Assembly (NCBI RefSeq): GCF_024714495.1
Contig: NZ_JAMZMJ010000001.1
Coordinates: 1,240,001 to 1,304,000, forward strand
Direction: 5' to 3'
Length of the DNA stretch: 64,000 nucleotides
Source: Marinoscillum pacificum
Lineage (GTDB): Bacteria > Bacteroidota > Bacteroidia > Cytophagales > Cyclobacteriaceae
Positions 45,320 to 53,771 of the stretch are shown here, one piece after another (the stretch's first letter is position 1; each line of letters begins with the position of its first letter). The position numbers and the translations under genes were made by a program. The notes beneath the pieces were generated by a model. That model saw only the letters and a list, made by a program, of their open reading frames with translations. It was not told where the DNA came from and made no database searches.

Positions 45320-45400
45320 ATCATTCTGGGAGGAATTGAGAAAAGCAACATGGTTAATTTTACTACAAGAATGACCTTTTCAATTGCTCTCCAGAATGAT
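45320..45400 (+). repeat. Long inverted repeat in the blaI-like leader
   Basis: Arms 45320-45344 and 45377-45400 are reverse complements apart from a few mismatches and a 2-nt gap, around a loop of 32 nt. The transcript leader would fold into a hairpin of about 24 bp that ends 30 nt before the start codon. It could control translation or stability, or be a MITE remnant. Confidence 0.65.
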
Positions 45401-45430
45401 TGAAAGTTTTACCCGGGAAAAAACATTTAA

Positions 45431-45796
45431 ATGAAAGAGTTAACAAAAGCCGAAGAAGAAATCATGCAAGTTCTATGGGAACTAGAATCTGCATTCGTCA
45501 AAGAAATCATTAAAAAATTACCTGAGCCCAAACCAGCATATAATACAGTTTCTACTATTGTGCGCATTCTTCAACAGAAGGGATTTGTGGGACATGAAGC
45601 TCACGGTAAATCGCATAAATACCATCCACTAATCACCAAACAAGCTTATACCAAATCCTTTATGAAAGGTTTTGTAAGCAGATATTTTAGTGGAAGTTAT
45701 CAGCAAATGGTTTCCTTTTTCACCAAAGAGGATAATCTAAGCCTAAATGAGCTTGAAGATTTGTTAAAAGAACTAAAAGACAAGGAGCATGATTAA
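45431..45796 (+). CDS. BlaI/MecI/CopY family transcriptional repressor
   Basis: This 121-residue winged-helix repressor opens with LTKAEEEIMQVLWELESAFVK-like helices and the recognition segment PKPAYNTVSTIVRILQQKG (about 33-51). A C-terminal helical dimerisation part follows (about 80-121). Family members are inactivated when a BlaR/MecR-type membrane protease signals. Four dyads with AACTAA/TTAGTT half-sites on its own promoter strongly suggest autorepression. It overlaps the downstream M56 gene by 8 nt. The inducer is unknown; beta-lactam sensing is not implied, because the partner lacks a penicillin-binding domain. Confidence 0.95.
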   Translation: MKELTKAEEEIMQVLWELESAFVKEIIKKLPEPKPAYNTVSTIVRILQQKGFVGHEAHGKSHKYHPLITKQAYTKSFMKGFVSRYFSGSYQQMVSFFTKEDNLSLNELEDLLKELKDKEHD

Positions 45797-47546
45797 TTAC
45801 GTCATTGAACTTACAGTCATACATCTATCTCTGATTGCAGGATACTGGTTCTTTCTTAGAAATGAAAGACAATACAGTAAAATGAGATCCTTCTTATTAG
45901 GCTCTACTCTTTTAGCTATTGTCGTTCCTTTTCTTAAACTACCCAAACTAATTGGGAACTTTTGGTCCTCTCCTACCATAGAAGAACCAATAAGCACAGT
46001 TACACTTGAAGTGGTAGAAATGACCCCTATCCAGGAAGGCCCAATTTTTGACCTATCCTTATTAATCTACCCTTCGTTGGTGATCAGTCTATTCTTCCTA
46101 TATCAGTTTATTTCAAGCTTGTATTACCTATTGAAACTGGAGAGGAATAGTCAGAGTGTGGCATATGAAGAGTTTAATGTTCGTAAATCTGATGAAATCA
46201 CAGGAAGCTTTACCTTCTTCAACTGGATTTTTGTAGGTAAAAATGTCTTTGAAGACATCAATGAATACACTGCTATTTTAAAGCATGAAAAAGCTCATGC
46301 AGACTTAGGGCATACTTACGACCTATTGTTCTTCCAACTATTCAGAATGTTATTCTGGTGGTTGCCAAGTGCATGGTATATCAATAAAGAAATTAAAAAA
46401 ATACACGAGTATCAAGCTGATGCCTTTGCTTTAAAAGCTTTCAACATTGACTGGTATTCGTCTATACTGATCAGTTCTACTTTGAAATCCAATGGACTGA
46501 GCTTGGCCAGCTCGTTTCATGATGGTTTAATCTTAAAACGACTAAAAGCAATGAAGCAAAATGCAAAAAAAGTAAGCCCCTGGAAACTTGGAGCTTTGTT
46601 ATCACTATCGGCCGTACTCTTTGTAGTATTTGCATGTAGTGAAGAATTGGATCAGGAGATCAAAAAAGTAGGTGAAGCAAGTGATGCCATCACCTTTGAT
46701 CAGCTCCCTGCTGATATGCAAATGAACCTGGTAGAAGTAAAGGACCAGCTGACTTTTATTAAGGCTACTGTCAGCGAGGATCAAAAAATCTCCAACATCA
46801 AAGAGCTGCAGGAACTAGACCCTTCACTTATCCATGCGATCAATGTAGATAAAGAAAACAGAGCGGTTTATATCGCAGTGAAGAAAGATGGTGCAAACTT
46901 CAACTATGTGGCGGAAAAATCTAAAATGGACGGAGAAGTGTTCACGTTAGTTGAAGAGCAACCAGAATACCCTGGAGGAATGCCTGCATTCTATCAATAT
47001 CTTGGTCAAAACCTTGACTATCCTCTACAAGCCAGACAAATGGGTGTAGAAGGCAGAGTATATGTTCAGTTTATTGTTGAAAAAGATGGATCAGTATCAG
47101 AAGTTAAGGCGGTAAAAGGTATTGGAGCAGGATGCGATGCTGAAGCAGAACGTGTCATGCAAGGAATTGAAAACTTCAAACCGGGTACCCAAAGAGGTAA
47201 GCCCGTTCGAGTAAGAATGGTTCTTCCAATCATCTTCAAACTTGGAGATGAGTTAAATGAAGATGAATCCAACCAGGGAATTATTGTAATTGAAGAAGTG
47301 GAAACTCAAAACGAGCAATTCAAGATAGACGGAAAATTTGAAGATGGAATTTGGTCTGGAACAGTTTATAGTGCTGATTCTGGTAAGCCATTGCCTGGAG
47401 TAAACATCGTAGAGGATGGAACTTCAACAGGTACCGTTTCCAATCTGGAAGGAAAATTTAAACTCAAAGTAACGGACGAATCTCATGACCTTGTACTTAG
47501 CTTTATAGGCTATGAGACCAAAAAACTCACCGCTGGTGCAAACTAA
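45789..47546 (+). CDS. BlaR1-like M56 metallopeptidase fused to TonB_C and CarboxypepD-like domains
   Basis: This 585-residue membrane protein begins with several helices (about 5-22, 35-50 and 90-115). An M56 peptidase domain follows, with the zinc motif HEKAH (166-170) and distal HEYQAD (206-211), then another helix (about 267-283). The extracytoplasmic C-terminal half holds a TonB C-terminal domain (about 390-480: EYPGGMPAFYQYL, RVYVQFIVEKDGSVSEV, VRMVLPIIFKL) and a carboxypeptidase-regulatory-like domain (about 530-582: SADSGKPLPGVNIVEDG). In BlaR1/MecR1 the sensor part is a penicillin-binding domain; here it is replaced. It probably relays an envelope signal to the BlaI-like repressor (inference). 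Confidence 0.93.
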   Translation: MINYVIELTVIHLSLIAGYWFFLRNERQYSKMRSFLLGSTLLAIVVPFLKLPKLIGNFWSSPTIEEPISTVTLEVVEMTPIQEGPIFDLSLLIYPSLVISLFFLYQFISSLYYLLKLERNSQSVAYEEFNVRKSDEITGSFTFFNWIFVGKNVFEDINEYTAILKHEKAHADLGHTYDLLFFQLFRMLFWWLPSAWYINKEIKKIHEYQADAFALKAFNIDWYSSILISSTLKSNGLSLASSFHDGLILKRLKAMKQNAKKVSPWKLGALLSLSAVLFVVFACSEELDQEIKKVGEASDAITFDQLPADMQMNLVEVKDQLTFIKATVSEDQKISNIKELQELDPSLIHAINVDKENRAVYIAVKKDGANFNYVAEKSKMDGEVFTLVEEQPEYPGGMPAFYQYLGQNLDYPLQARQMGVEGRVYVQFIVEKDGSVSEVKAVKGIGAGCDAEAERVMQGIENFKPGTQRGKPVRVRMVLPIIFKLGDELNEDESNQGIIVIEEVETQNEQFKIDGKFEDGIWSGTVYSADSGKPLPGVNIVEDGTSTGTVSNLEGKFKLKVTDESHDLVLSFIGYETKKLTAGAN

Positions 47547-47578
47547 TTGTTATGTAAGCATTGAATTATGGTTAACTA

Positions 47579-47607
47579 AAAAGGGCGATCTTCTGGATCG
47601 CCCTTTT
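47579..47607. terminator. Bidirectional terminator
   Basis: A 12-bp stem, AAAAGGGCGATC/GATCGCCCTTTT, with a 5-nt loop is followed by T runs on the plus strand and flanked by A residues on the left. It separates the M56 gene from the convergent ExbB/MotA-like gene. Confidence 0.9.
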
Positions 47608-47611
47608 GTTT

Positions 47612-47980
47612 TTATTTTTTGGTCAGTGCTAGAGATAAAGCAAAGTTGATTATATACAATATTACAAACGAGATCAATCCATATATTGTAGTTATAGATG
47701 AAACCCTTAATCCACCTGCTAATAATGCCTGTGAAACCTCTCCTACCTCGGCGATAGCCTCAAACGCAGAGTATAAGCCAATCATTTGACCAAGAACACC
47801 AACTATCACTGCGAGTAATGCAATAGATTTTAAGTAACCAAGGGTAGTTTTCACTTTAACTACTTCAGCACCATTAAGCATTGAAATCACCGCCATTACA
47901 GCAACTACTATTCCTGAGAATAGTACGATGGTCACCATTGCCATAAAAAGTAGACCACCTTCATAAAATAATTCGATCAT
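47612..47980 (-). CDS. Small MotA/TolQ/ExbB-like membrane protein
   Basis: This 122-residue protein has three hydrophobic segments (about 5-31, 47-66 and 90-118). The VGVLGQMIGLYSAFEAI and the following LLAGGLRVSSITTIYGLI segments match the proton-channel core of MotA/TolQ/ExbB proteins. It is about half the usual length of ExbB and has no ExbD/TolR partner nearby. The ATG at 47980 is preferred over one nine codons upstream because it directly precedes the first helix. It may be a stand-alone channel-like protein. Function uncertain. Confidence 0.8.
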   Translation of the reverse strand: MIELFYEGGLLFMAMVTIVLFSGIVVAVMAVISMLNGAEVVKVKTTLGYLKSIALLAVIVGVLGQMIGLYSAFEAIAEVGEVSQALLAGGLRVSSITTIYGLISFVILYIINFALSLALTKK

Positions 47981-48136
47981 AGTTTTTGATACTTTTAATT
48001 GAAACAAATTGATGGTTCAAAACTAGGTTTGATCTCCAATTCACTGCAATGTAGAATCCATACGCTAACCTGCATTTCATCGATAATCTATGTCAGATTC
48101 ATCAAAAATGGCGAATTTCGAAACAAATCTTATTCA

Positions 48137-48886
48137 ATGCGCATAGCCCAACACATTCTTTTCTGGACGCTGATATTGGTATTCCTGACAATCACCTTTG
48201 GCCAGGCTGATGGTCAGTACACTAAATCATTTTATTATGTCACTTTCCTATTACCTGTGGCAATTGGCACCTCTTATTTTTTCAATTATTGGTTAGTGCC
48301 AAACTACTTACTTAAGCAACGCTATGTCAAATTCGGACTGTATTGCTTTTATACTTTGATCATCTCCCTCTATTTTGAAGAGATTGTGCTTACCACTGCA
48401 TTCATCGTGTTGGCAAACTATAAATACGCCAATCTAAACCCCTACTCCACTAACCTATTCCTGCTCACAACAACCATATATTTTATCGTATTCGTCAACG
48501 CATTTATTCTTCTCATCAAGAGATATCAAAGAAAAGAACACTTACTCAACAGAATAGAAGAACAAAATGAAAAGAACAAAACCCAGCAAATCATTGTAAA
48601 AGTTGATCGTCAGAATAAACCTATAGAGCTAGACAACTTAATGGTAGTGGAAAGTCTAGCTGATTACGTCAAACTTCACCTTACAAGCGAAAGTGTAATC
48701 ACTAAAGAGAAGATCAGTCAATTTCAGGAAAAGCTCCCTGACAACTTCATAAGAGTTCACCGCTCGTTTATTGTCAACAAACAACACATTGGCACTTTTG
48801 GAAAAGAAGAGTTATCTATTGGAGAAATGAAAATCAAGATTAGCCGTACTTACAAAAAAGAAGCGCTCGAGGCACTTGAAGTTTAG
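48137..48886 (+). CDS. Membrane-bound LytTR-type DNA-binding regulator
   Basis: This roughly 249-residue protein has four hydrophobic helices (about 5-22, 34-52, 64-92 and 103-124), a short coiled linker (RKEHLLNRIEEQNEKNK) and a C-terminal LytTR DNA-binding domain. The DNA-binding domain includes LMVVESLADYVKLHL and NFIRVHRSFIVNKQHI. A LytTR domain tethered to the membrane would act as a one-component sensor-regulator. The ATG at 48137 is used because the 46 codons upstream lack conserved features and overlap the region upstream of the divergent gene. The stop overlaps the convergent kinase gene by 4 nt. Confidence 0.88.
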   Translation: MRIAQHILFWTLILVFLTITFGQADGQYTKSFYYVTFLLPVAIGTSYFFNYWLVPNYLLKQRYVKFGLYCFYTLIISLYFEEIVLTTAFIVLANYKYANLNPYSTNLFLLTTTIYFIVFVNAFILLIKRYQRKEHLLNRIEEQNEKNKTQQIIVKVDRQNKPIELDNLMVVESLADYVKLHLTSESVITKEKISQFQEKLPDNFIRVHRSFIVNKQHIGTFGKEELSIGEMKIKISRTYKKEALEALEV

Positions 48887-51624
48887 GATTTCAGAATAAC
48901 TCCTGGCTTCTTCCCAAACCGTTTCTCGAATAGATTTGAAAAGTAGGCTGCCTGCTTAAACCCAACTGCTGAAGACAGTTCTGATATACTCGAATACGCC
49001 TTTCTTCTAGCCAAATCATTGGCATAGTTCAGTTTGATCTCCTGAATGAACTGAAGTGGCGTAAACCCCGTTGTTGACTTCAAATAGCGGTAGAGTTGAC
49101 GCTCACTCATAGCCGCAGCATCGGCTAAACGTAAGACGTTGAAATTGGAGTCTCCAATATTCTCTAAAACCTGCTGTTTCAGGCGTGCTATGACCTTTTC
49201 ATCATATGAAACAGGCAACTCCGATTTCTGAGCCAATGACACACGCTGCATGTAATTGCTGTAGAGATTTCTCACTCTGATTATCAACTCATCAGAATCA
49301 AACGGTTTTAACAAATAGTCATCTATTCCTATCTGAAAGAGTTCCTTTTTTAGTGCTTCATCATGTAATGCAGTCAGATGAATAAAAGGAATGTGTTTCC
49401 AGGCATCACTCTTTTTCACCTCCTTCAGAAAACTGATTCCATCCATCTCAGGCATCATGATATCAGAAATCACGAATTTCACATCAAACTGACCTAGCAT
49501 CTCCAAGCCAAGCTTTCCATTACCTACATTTTTCACATTGAAATAGGGCTCCAATAGAGATGAAATGTATGATGTCATATCATCATTATCTTCAAGAAGC
49601 AGCAATATTGGCTTTACATCTAAACTTGAATTGATAGGCGAATTGCCAAGAACCTCTTGCTTAAGTTCTTCGATTGATGGCAACAAGGCATCATCCACAG
49701 CAATAATCTCCTCAGGTAAGATCAACGTGAACGTACTACCCATACCTGGAGTACTGGTTACTCGAAGTTCGCCTCCATGCATTTCTGCAATGTCTTTGCT
49801 GAGTGCCAATCCTACACCTGTTCCTCCAACTATTTTGTTGATATCCTTCGACTGATAGAATCGATCAAAAATGTGATTGATATCATCGGAACTGATTCCT
49901 CTACCAGTATCTTTAACAACCACTTTGAGATTTCCCTTTGCAGATTTGGTCACAAAAACCTCTATCAGGCCATCATATGGAGTAAACTTCAGCGCATTAG
50001 AAATCAAATTGATGACAATCTTCTCCAACTTATCATAATCAGCTGTGACCTGATCATGTGCATTGATCACCAATTTCAAGTGAATACCCAACTGTCCTGC
50101 TCTGGATTCAAATGCGGATACTACTCTGGAAACTAAACCATCCAAAGAGAATGTTGACTCTTTAATGGATACTTCACCATTCTCCATTTTCGATAGATCG
50201 AGTATTTCATTTACCAAATTGGTTAAACTCAACGTATTACGGTTTACCAATTCCAAATCGGCACGCATATCGGTAGTCAAATCATTGGATGACAAAATCT
50301 TCTGTACAGGACCTTTAATTAAGGTAAGAGGTGTCCTTAGCTCATGCGCTACATTCACAAACCATTTACTCCTGTTAGCACTTACACTTTCTATTTCTTT
50401 CAAATGTTGCTCAATCTCCTGATTTTTAGACCTTAGCATATCATTAGTCCGTTTTCTCAACACGTAACCTCTATAGATGAGGAGTAGCACGGCAGCAAGT
50501 AACAAGACACACAGTATCAAAATAATTTGCAGATTTCGATGCCTTTCCAAATCACCTCCAGCGGCTTCCAATTGTAGGTTCTTTTCCGCTAACTGGCGCT
50601 CTTGTTTCTCTGATTGATATTTAGCTTTTATTCCAGCGACCAACCTGGAGTTTTGAATATTATATAAAGAGTCTTCTTGCTCATCTAGCTGAACAAATGT
50701 ATCGTAGGCCTCCTTGTATCTCCCTTGATTATAATAGATCTGCTGAAGCACATCCCTTGCATTCTCTTTGAGTTGATCATTGGATATCTGATGAGCAATT
50801 TCCAGAGTTTTATTCATGTAATACTCCGCTGAATCATATTGAGAAAACTCAAAAAACATATATCCAAGGCCCTGATACCCAAACCCAATAGCTCTTAGGT
50901 CCTGAGTCTCTATGGCAATTCTTAAACTTTCACGACTATGGAATTCTGCCTTGGAATTATTCCCAAGTACTCGGTAATCAATCCCCATTGCGTGATGAAT
51001 TCTGTGAAGCAAAGTCTTATCACCAATCAAGGTAGCAATTTCCTCTGCCTGATTATAAAGCTTAAATGCCCTATTCAAATCTCCATCATCAGCATACGTA
51101 CCACCTATATTGTAAGTACTGCTGGCTATTACTGCTGAATCCTTCAATAGTGAAGCCAATTCCACACAACTTTGATAAAATTGTCTTGCAGCCTCATGAT
51201 CACCTAGATAATCGTAGTTAACTCCTATCTGCCGAAGAGTCGTCAAATACTCTAGCGAATCTTGATTTAACCGAAATATTTCAAGTGCACTAACAAGCAA
51301 TTCGATGGCTTCAGCTCGATCATCCTCTTCCATAGCCATCATCGCACGTGATCTCGCAATTTCGGCATAAGCCACTGTCGAATAATCAGATAATAGGCTT
51401 TCGGCTTGATCTAGTAATTTCCTTGACTCCCTAAAATCATGAGATGTTTGAGCTTTCTCAGCTAATTCTACATATACTCGAATTAAAGAGTCCTTTGAGA
51501 TTTCATTTTGTCCATATTGCGAAGTAGCCCGATGCAGTATAACAGAATCCTGACTGGAACTAAATCCAAAAGTCAATTGGGCATATCCAATAAGAAAGAA
51601 TATTAGCGAGTAAACTCTAAGCAT
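48883..51624 (-). CDS. Hybrid sensor: TPR, histidine kinase, receiver and AraC HTH
   Basis: This roughly 913-residue protein combines a whole phosphorelay and its output. A signal peptide (about 1-20) is followed by TPR-like repeats (about 40-350), then a transmembrane helix (IILILCVLLLAAVLLLIY). The cytoplasmic part has HisKA with NVAHELRTPLTLIKG, HATPase with NLISNALKF, DTGRGIS and GTGVGLALS, a receiver with VISDIMMPEMDG, and an AraC-type HTH ending in SNLFEKRFGKKPG. The ATG at 51624 is preferred because it begins a clean signal peptide; an upstream in-frame start adds 42 residues without one. The sensed signal is unknown. Confidence 0.93.
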   Translation of the reverse strand: MLRVYSLIFFLIGYAQLTFGFSSSQDSVILHRATSQYGQNEISKDSLIRVYVELAEKAQTSHDFRESRKLLDQAESLLSDYSTVAYAEIARSRAMMAMEEDDRAEAIELLVSALEIFRLNQDSLEYLTTLRQIGVNYDYLGDHEAARQFYQSCVELASLLKDSAVIASSTYNIGGTYADDGDLNRAFKLYNQAEEIATLIGDKTLLHRIHHAMGIDYRVLGNNSKAEFHSRESLRIAIETQDLRAIGFGYQGLGYMFFEFSQYDSAEYYMNKTLEIAHQISNDQLKENARDVLQQIYYNQGRYKEAYDTFVQLDEQEDSLYNIQNSRLVAGIKAKYQSEKQERQLAEKNLQLEAAGGDLERHRNLQIILILCVLLLAAVLLLIYRGYVLRKRTNDMLRSKNQEIEQHLKEIESVSANRSKWFVNVAHELRTPLTLIKGPVQKILSSNDLTTDMRADLELVNRNTLSLTNLVNEILDLSKMENGEVSIKESTFSLDGLVSRVVSAFESRAGQLGIHLKLVINAHDQVTADYDKLEKIVINLISNALKFTPYDGLIEVFVTKSAKGNLKVVVKDTGRGISSDDINHIFDRFYQSKDINKIVGGTGVGLALSKDIAEMHGGELRVTSTPGMGSTFTLILPEEIIAVDDALLPSIEELKQEVLGNSPINSSLDVKPILLLLEDNDDMTSYISSLLEPYFNVKNVGNGKLGLEMLGQFDVKFVISDIMMPEMDGISFLKEVKKSDAWKHIPFIHLTALHDEALKKELFQIGIDDYLLKPFDSDELIIRVRNLYSNYMQRVSLAQKSELPVSYDEKVIARLKQQVLENIGDSNFNVLRLADAAAMSERQLYRYLKSTTGFTPLQFIQEIKLNYANDLARRKAYSSISELSSAVGFKQAAYFSNLFEKRFGKKPGVILKS

Positions 51625-51778
51625 GTGACTAGTGCGGTGGCGGTGTTCAAGTAAGATAAACAACGACCTCCCAAAAAAAGGAGCCTCATCCTTAGAAAAT
51701 TCAACAATTACCCTAAATATGGTAGCTGAATCCCTAAAAAATGCAAACAATCAACCATAATTCACAAACAGTTTTAAG

Positions 51779-52624
51779 CTATTTTATGACTCTTTTAATT
51801 GCTCTTCCCTTCTCTAAAAATTGAAACATACCATCTAAGTCATCTGCTTCGAGTAGTCGTTTAAACTCAGCAGTATTAGACAAGAAAGCATCTAGCGCTT
51901 CCAACACCATTTTCTTATTTTCCATGAAGATAGGTGCCCACATTTCTGGGGAGCTTTTGGCTAATCGCACTGTAGATGCAAATCCAGAACCAGCTAGCTC
52001 CAGGATCACCTGACCATCTTTTTCTTTGTCCAAAACAGCATTGCTCAACGAGTAAGACGTAATGTGACTCAAGTGTGAAATATAGGCTAAATGACGATCG
52101 TGAGCTTCGGCGTCCATATACTCCAGTTTCATCCCAATGGTCTTACACACTTTTTCAAACTGCATTAAGGCTGCAGGATTGGACTGACCGTCCTCACAGA
52201 TAATCATGAGTTTCTCTTCAAATAGGCTAGCAAAAGCTGCCTCTGGACCACTATATTCTGTTCCAGCAATAGGATGGGCTGCTATGAATCGTGCTCGAGC
52301 TTCGTGTGATTTAACTGTTTCACAAATTTTGCCTTTCGTAGATCCAAAATCAACAATTACCTGCTCTTCTCGAATCATATCTAGAATGCCTGGCAACATC
52401 TGATCAATTACATCAACAGGAATTGATAAAATAACCCAATCAGCCCATTTGATACCGTCTTCAAGGTTTGTAAACTTCTTACTGATCAAACCAAGTTCAA
52501 CCGATCTATCTAGATTCGATTCCTTTCTACTAAAGCCGCCAGCTTCTGATAAAAGTCCATGCTTTTGCATAGCAAGTGAAAAACTTCCCCCAATCAAACC
52601 AGTACCAACAAAAAGGACTTTCAT
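51779..52624 (-). CDS. tyrA: Prephenate dehydrogenase
   Basis: This 281-residue NAD-dependent enzyme converts prephenate to 4-hydroxyphenylpyruvate for tyrosine. The Rossmann loop FVGTGLIGGSFSLAMQ lies at residues 5-20. Conserved DFGSTKGKICETV and HPIAGTEYSGPEAA (about 115-128) follow, along with a C-terminal helical dimer domain containing HDRHLAYISHLSH. There is no ACT or chorismate mutase domain, so feedback control is not built in. It overlaps the upstream aminotransferase gene by 4 nt. Confidence 0.95.
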   Translation of the reverse strand: MKVLFVGTGLIGGSFSLAMQKHGLLSEAGGFSRKESNLDRSVELGLISKKFTNLEDGIKWADWVILSIPVDVIDQMLPGILDMIREEQVIVDFGSTKGKICETVKSHEARARFIAAHPIAGTEYSGPEAAFASLFEEKLMIICEDGQSNPAALMQFEKVCKTIGMKLEYMDAEAHDRHLAYISHLSHITSYSLSNAVLDKEKDGQVILELAGSGFASTVRLAKSSPEMWAPIFMENKKMVLEALDAFLSNTAEFKRLLEADDLDGMFQFLEKGRAIKRVIK

Positions 52625-53754
52625 TTTATTCTATTATATGCTTCATTTAATACTTCTTCTGGTGCACACAAGGATAGTCTTATAAAAGGCTTTCCTCGAT
52701 CTCCAAATATAAATCCTGGAGCAATGTATACATCATACAACGTCAACACCTCTTCGATGAATTCTTCCCCATCCTTTGGGGCTTCTGCCCACAGAAACAT
52801 TCCAACCTGCCCCTCTGCATAGCTGCAGTTCAACCTATCGAATATTTTTTGAGCTAGAATACGGCGTTTATGATAGGTCTCATTTAAATGAGCATACCAC
52901 GCATCTCCCAACTTCAACGCTTCAATTGCAGCTTTTTGGATCCCATAAAACATACCAGAGTCCATATTGCTTTTAATTTGCAATACAGGCTGAACGAGTT
53001 CTTTTTTTCCTACTACCCATCCTACTCTCCATCCCGCCATGTTAAAGGTCTTTGACAAAGAATTCAGTTCCAAAGCCACTTCTGCTGCTCCTGCAACATG
53101 GAATATGCTCAAAGGAGTTTCATTGCTAATGAAGCTGTAAGGATTATCATGGCACAGTAGGATTTGGTGTTGTTGGGCAAACGCTACAAACTTTTGAAAA
53201 ACAGATAGATTACTCTGTGCACCTGTTGGCATATGCGGATAGTTTAACCACATCAGTTTTACACCCGACAGATCCATATTGGCTAATTGATCCCAATCTG
53301 GTAAATAATCACCATTAGATAGTGGATAATAAATAGGCTCTGAACCAACCATCCTGGTTACCGAAGTATAAGTTGGATACCCCAAATCCGGAATTAACAC
53401 CTTATCACCTGGATTCAAATACGCAAGAGATATGTGCGTGATTCCCTCTTTAGAGCCCATCAATGGCAGCACATCTAGTGAATCAATCTGGCAATGATAT
53501 TTATTACCATAAAAGTCTTTTACAGCCTGATGAAACTCAGGCAATCCTTGATAAGACTGGTAACCGTGGACATCACTTCTTTGCGAAGCACTATTTAATG
53601 CAGTTATTACCTCAGGTGCAGGAGGTAAATCAGGGCTTCCTATTCCTAGATTAATAATTGGTCTTCCTTGCTCTTTAAGTTGACGTATTTCACGCAACTT
53701 TTTGGAGAAATAGTACTCAGTAAAAAGATGTGTACGGTCTGCAGCAGAGATCAT
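52621..53754 (-). CDS. Class I/II aminotransferase, probable aromatic amino acid/aspartate type
   Basis: This roughly 377-residue PLP enzyme shows the fold-type I layout: IINLGIGSPDLPPAPEV at the start, the KVLIPDLGYPTYTSV segment near 95, HDNPYSF near 205 and the PLP lysine in LNSLSKTFNMAGWRVG near 235. Its overlap with tyrA suggests it transaminates phenylpyruvate or 4-hydroxyphenylpyruvate. In other Bacteroidota a similar gene sits between pheA and tyrA. The ATG at 53754 begins MISAADRTHLF, in line with relatives. A GTG at 53772 sharing a base with the preceding kinase stop (TAGTG) is an alternative start. Confidence 0.9.
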   Translation of the reverse strand: MISAADRTHLFTEYYFSKKLREIRQLKEQGRPIINLGIGSPDLPPAPEVITALNSASQRSDVHGYQSYQGLPEFHQAVKDFYGNKYHCQIDSLDVLPLMGSKEGITHISLAYLNPGDKVLIPDLGYPTYTSVTRMVGSEPIYYPLSNGDYLPDWDQLANMDLSGVKLMWLNYPHMPTGAQSNLSVFQKFVAFAQQHQILLCHDNPYSFISNETPLSIFHVAGAAEVALELNSLSKTFNMAGWRVGWVVGKKELVQPVLQIKSNMDSGMFYGIQKAAIEALKLGDAWYAHLNETYHKRRILAQKIFDRLNCSYAEGQVGMFLWAEAPKDGEEFIEEVLTLYDVYIAPGFIFGDRGKPFIRLSLCAPEEVLNEAYNRIK

Positions 53755-53771
53755 AATGTCCAAATTCGACA

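Noticed and set aside
45431-47546. Beta-lactamase regulatory (bla/mec) locus
   Set aside because: There is no beta-lactamase or PBP2a gene, and the M56 protein lacks a penicillin-binding sensor domain.
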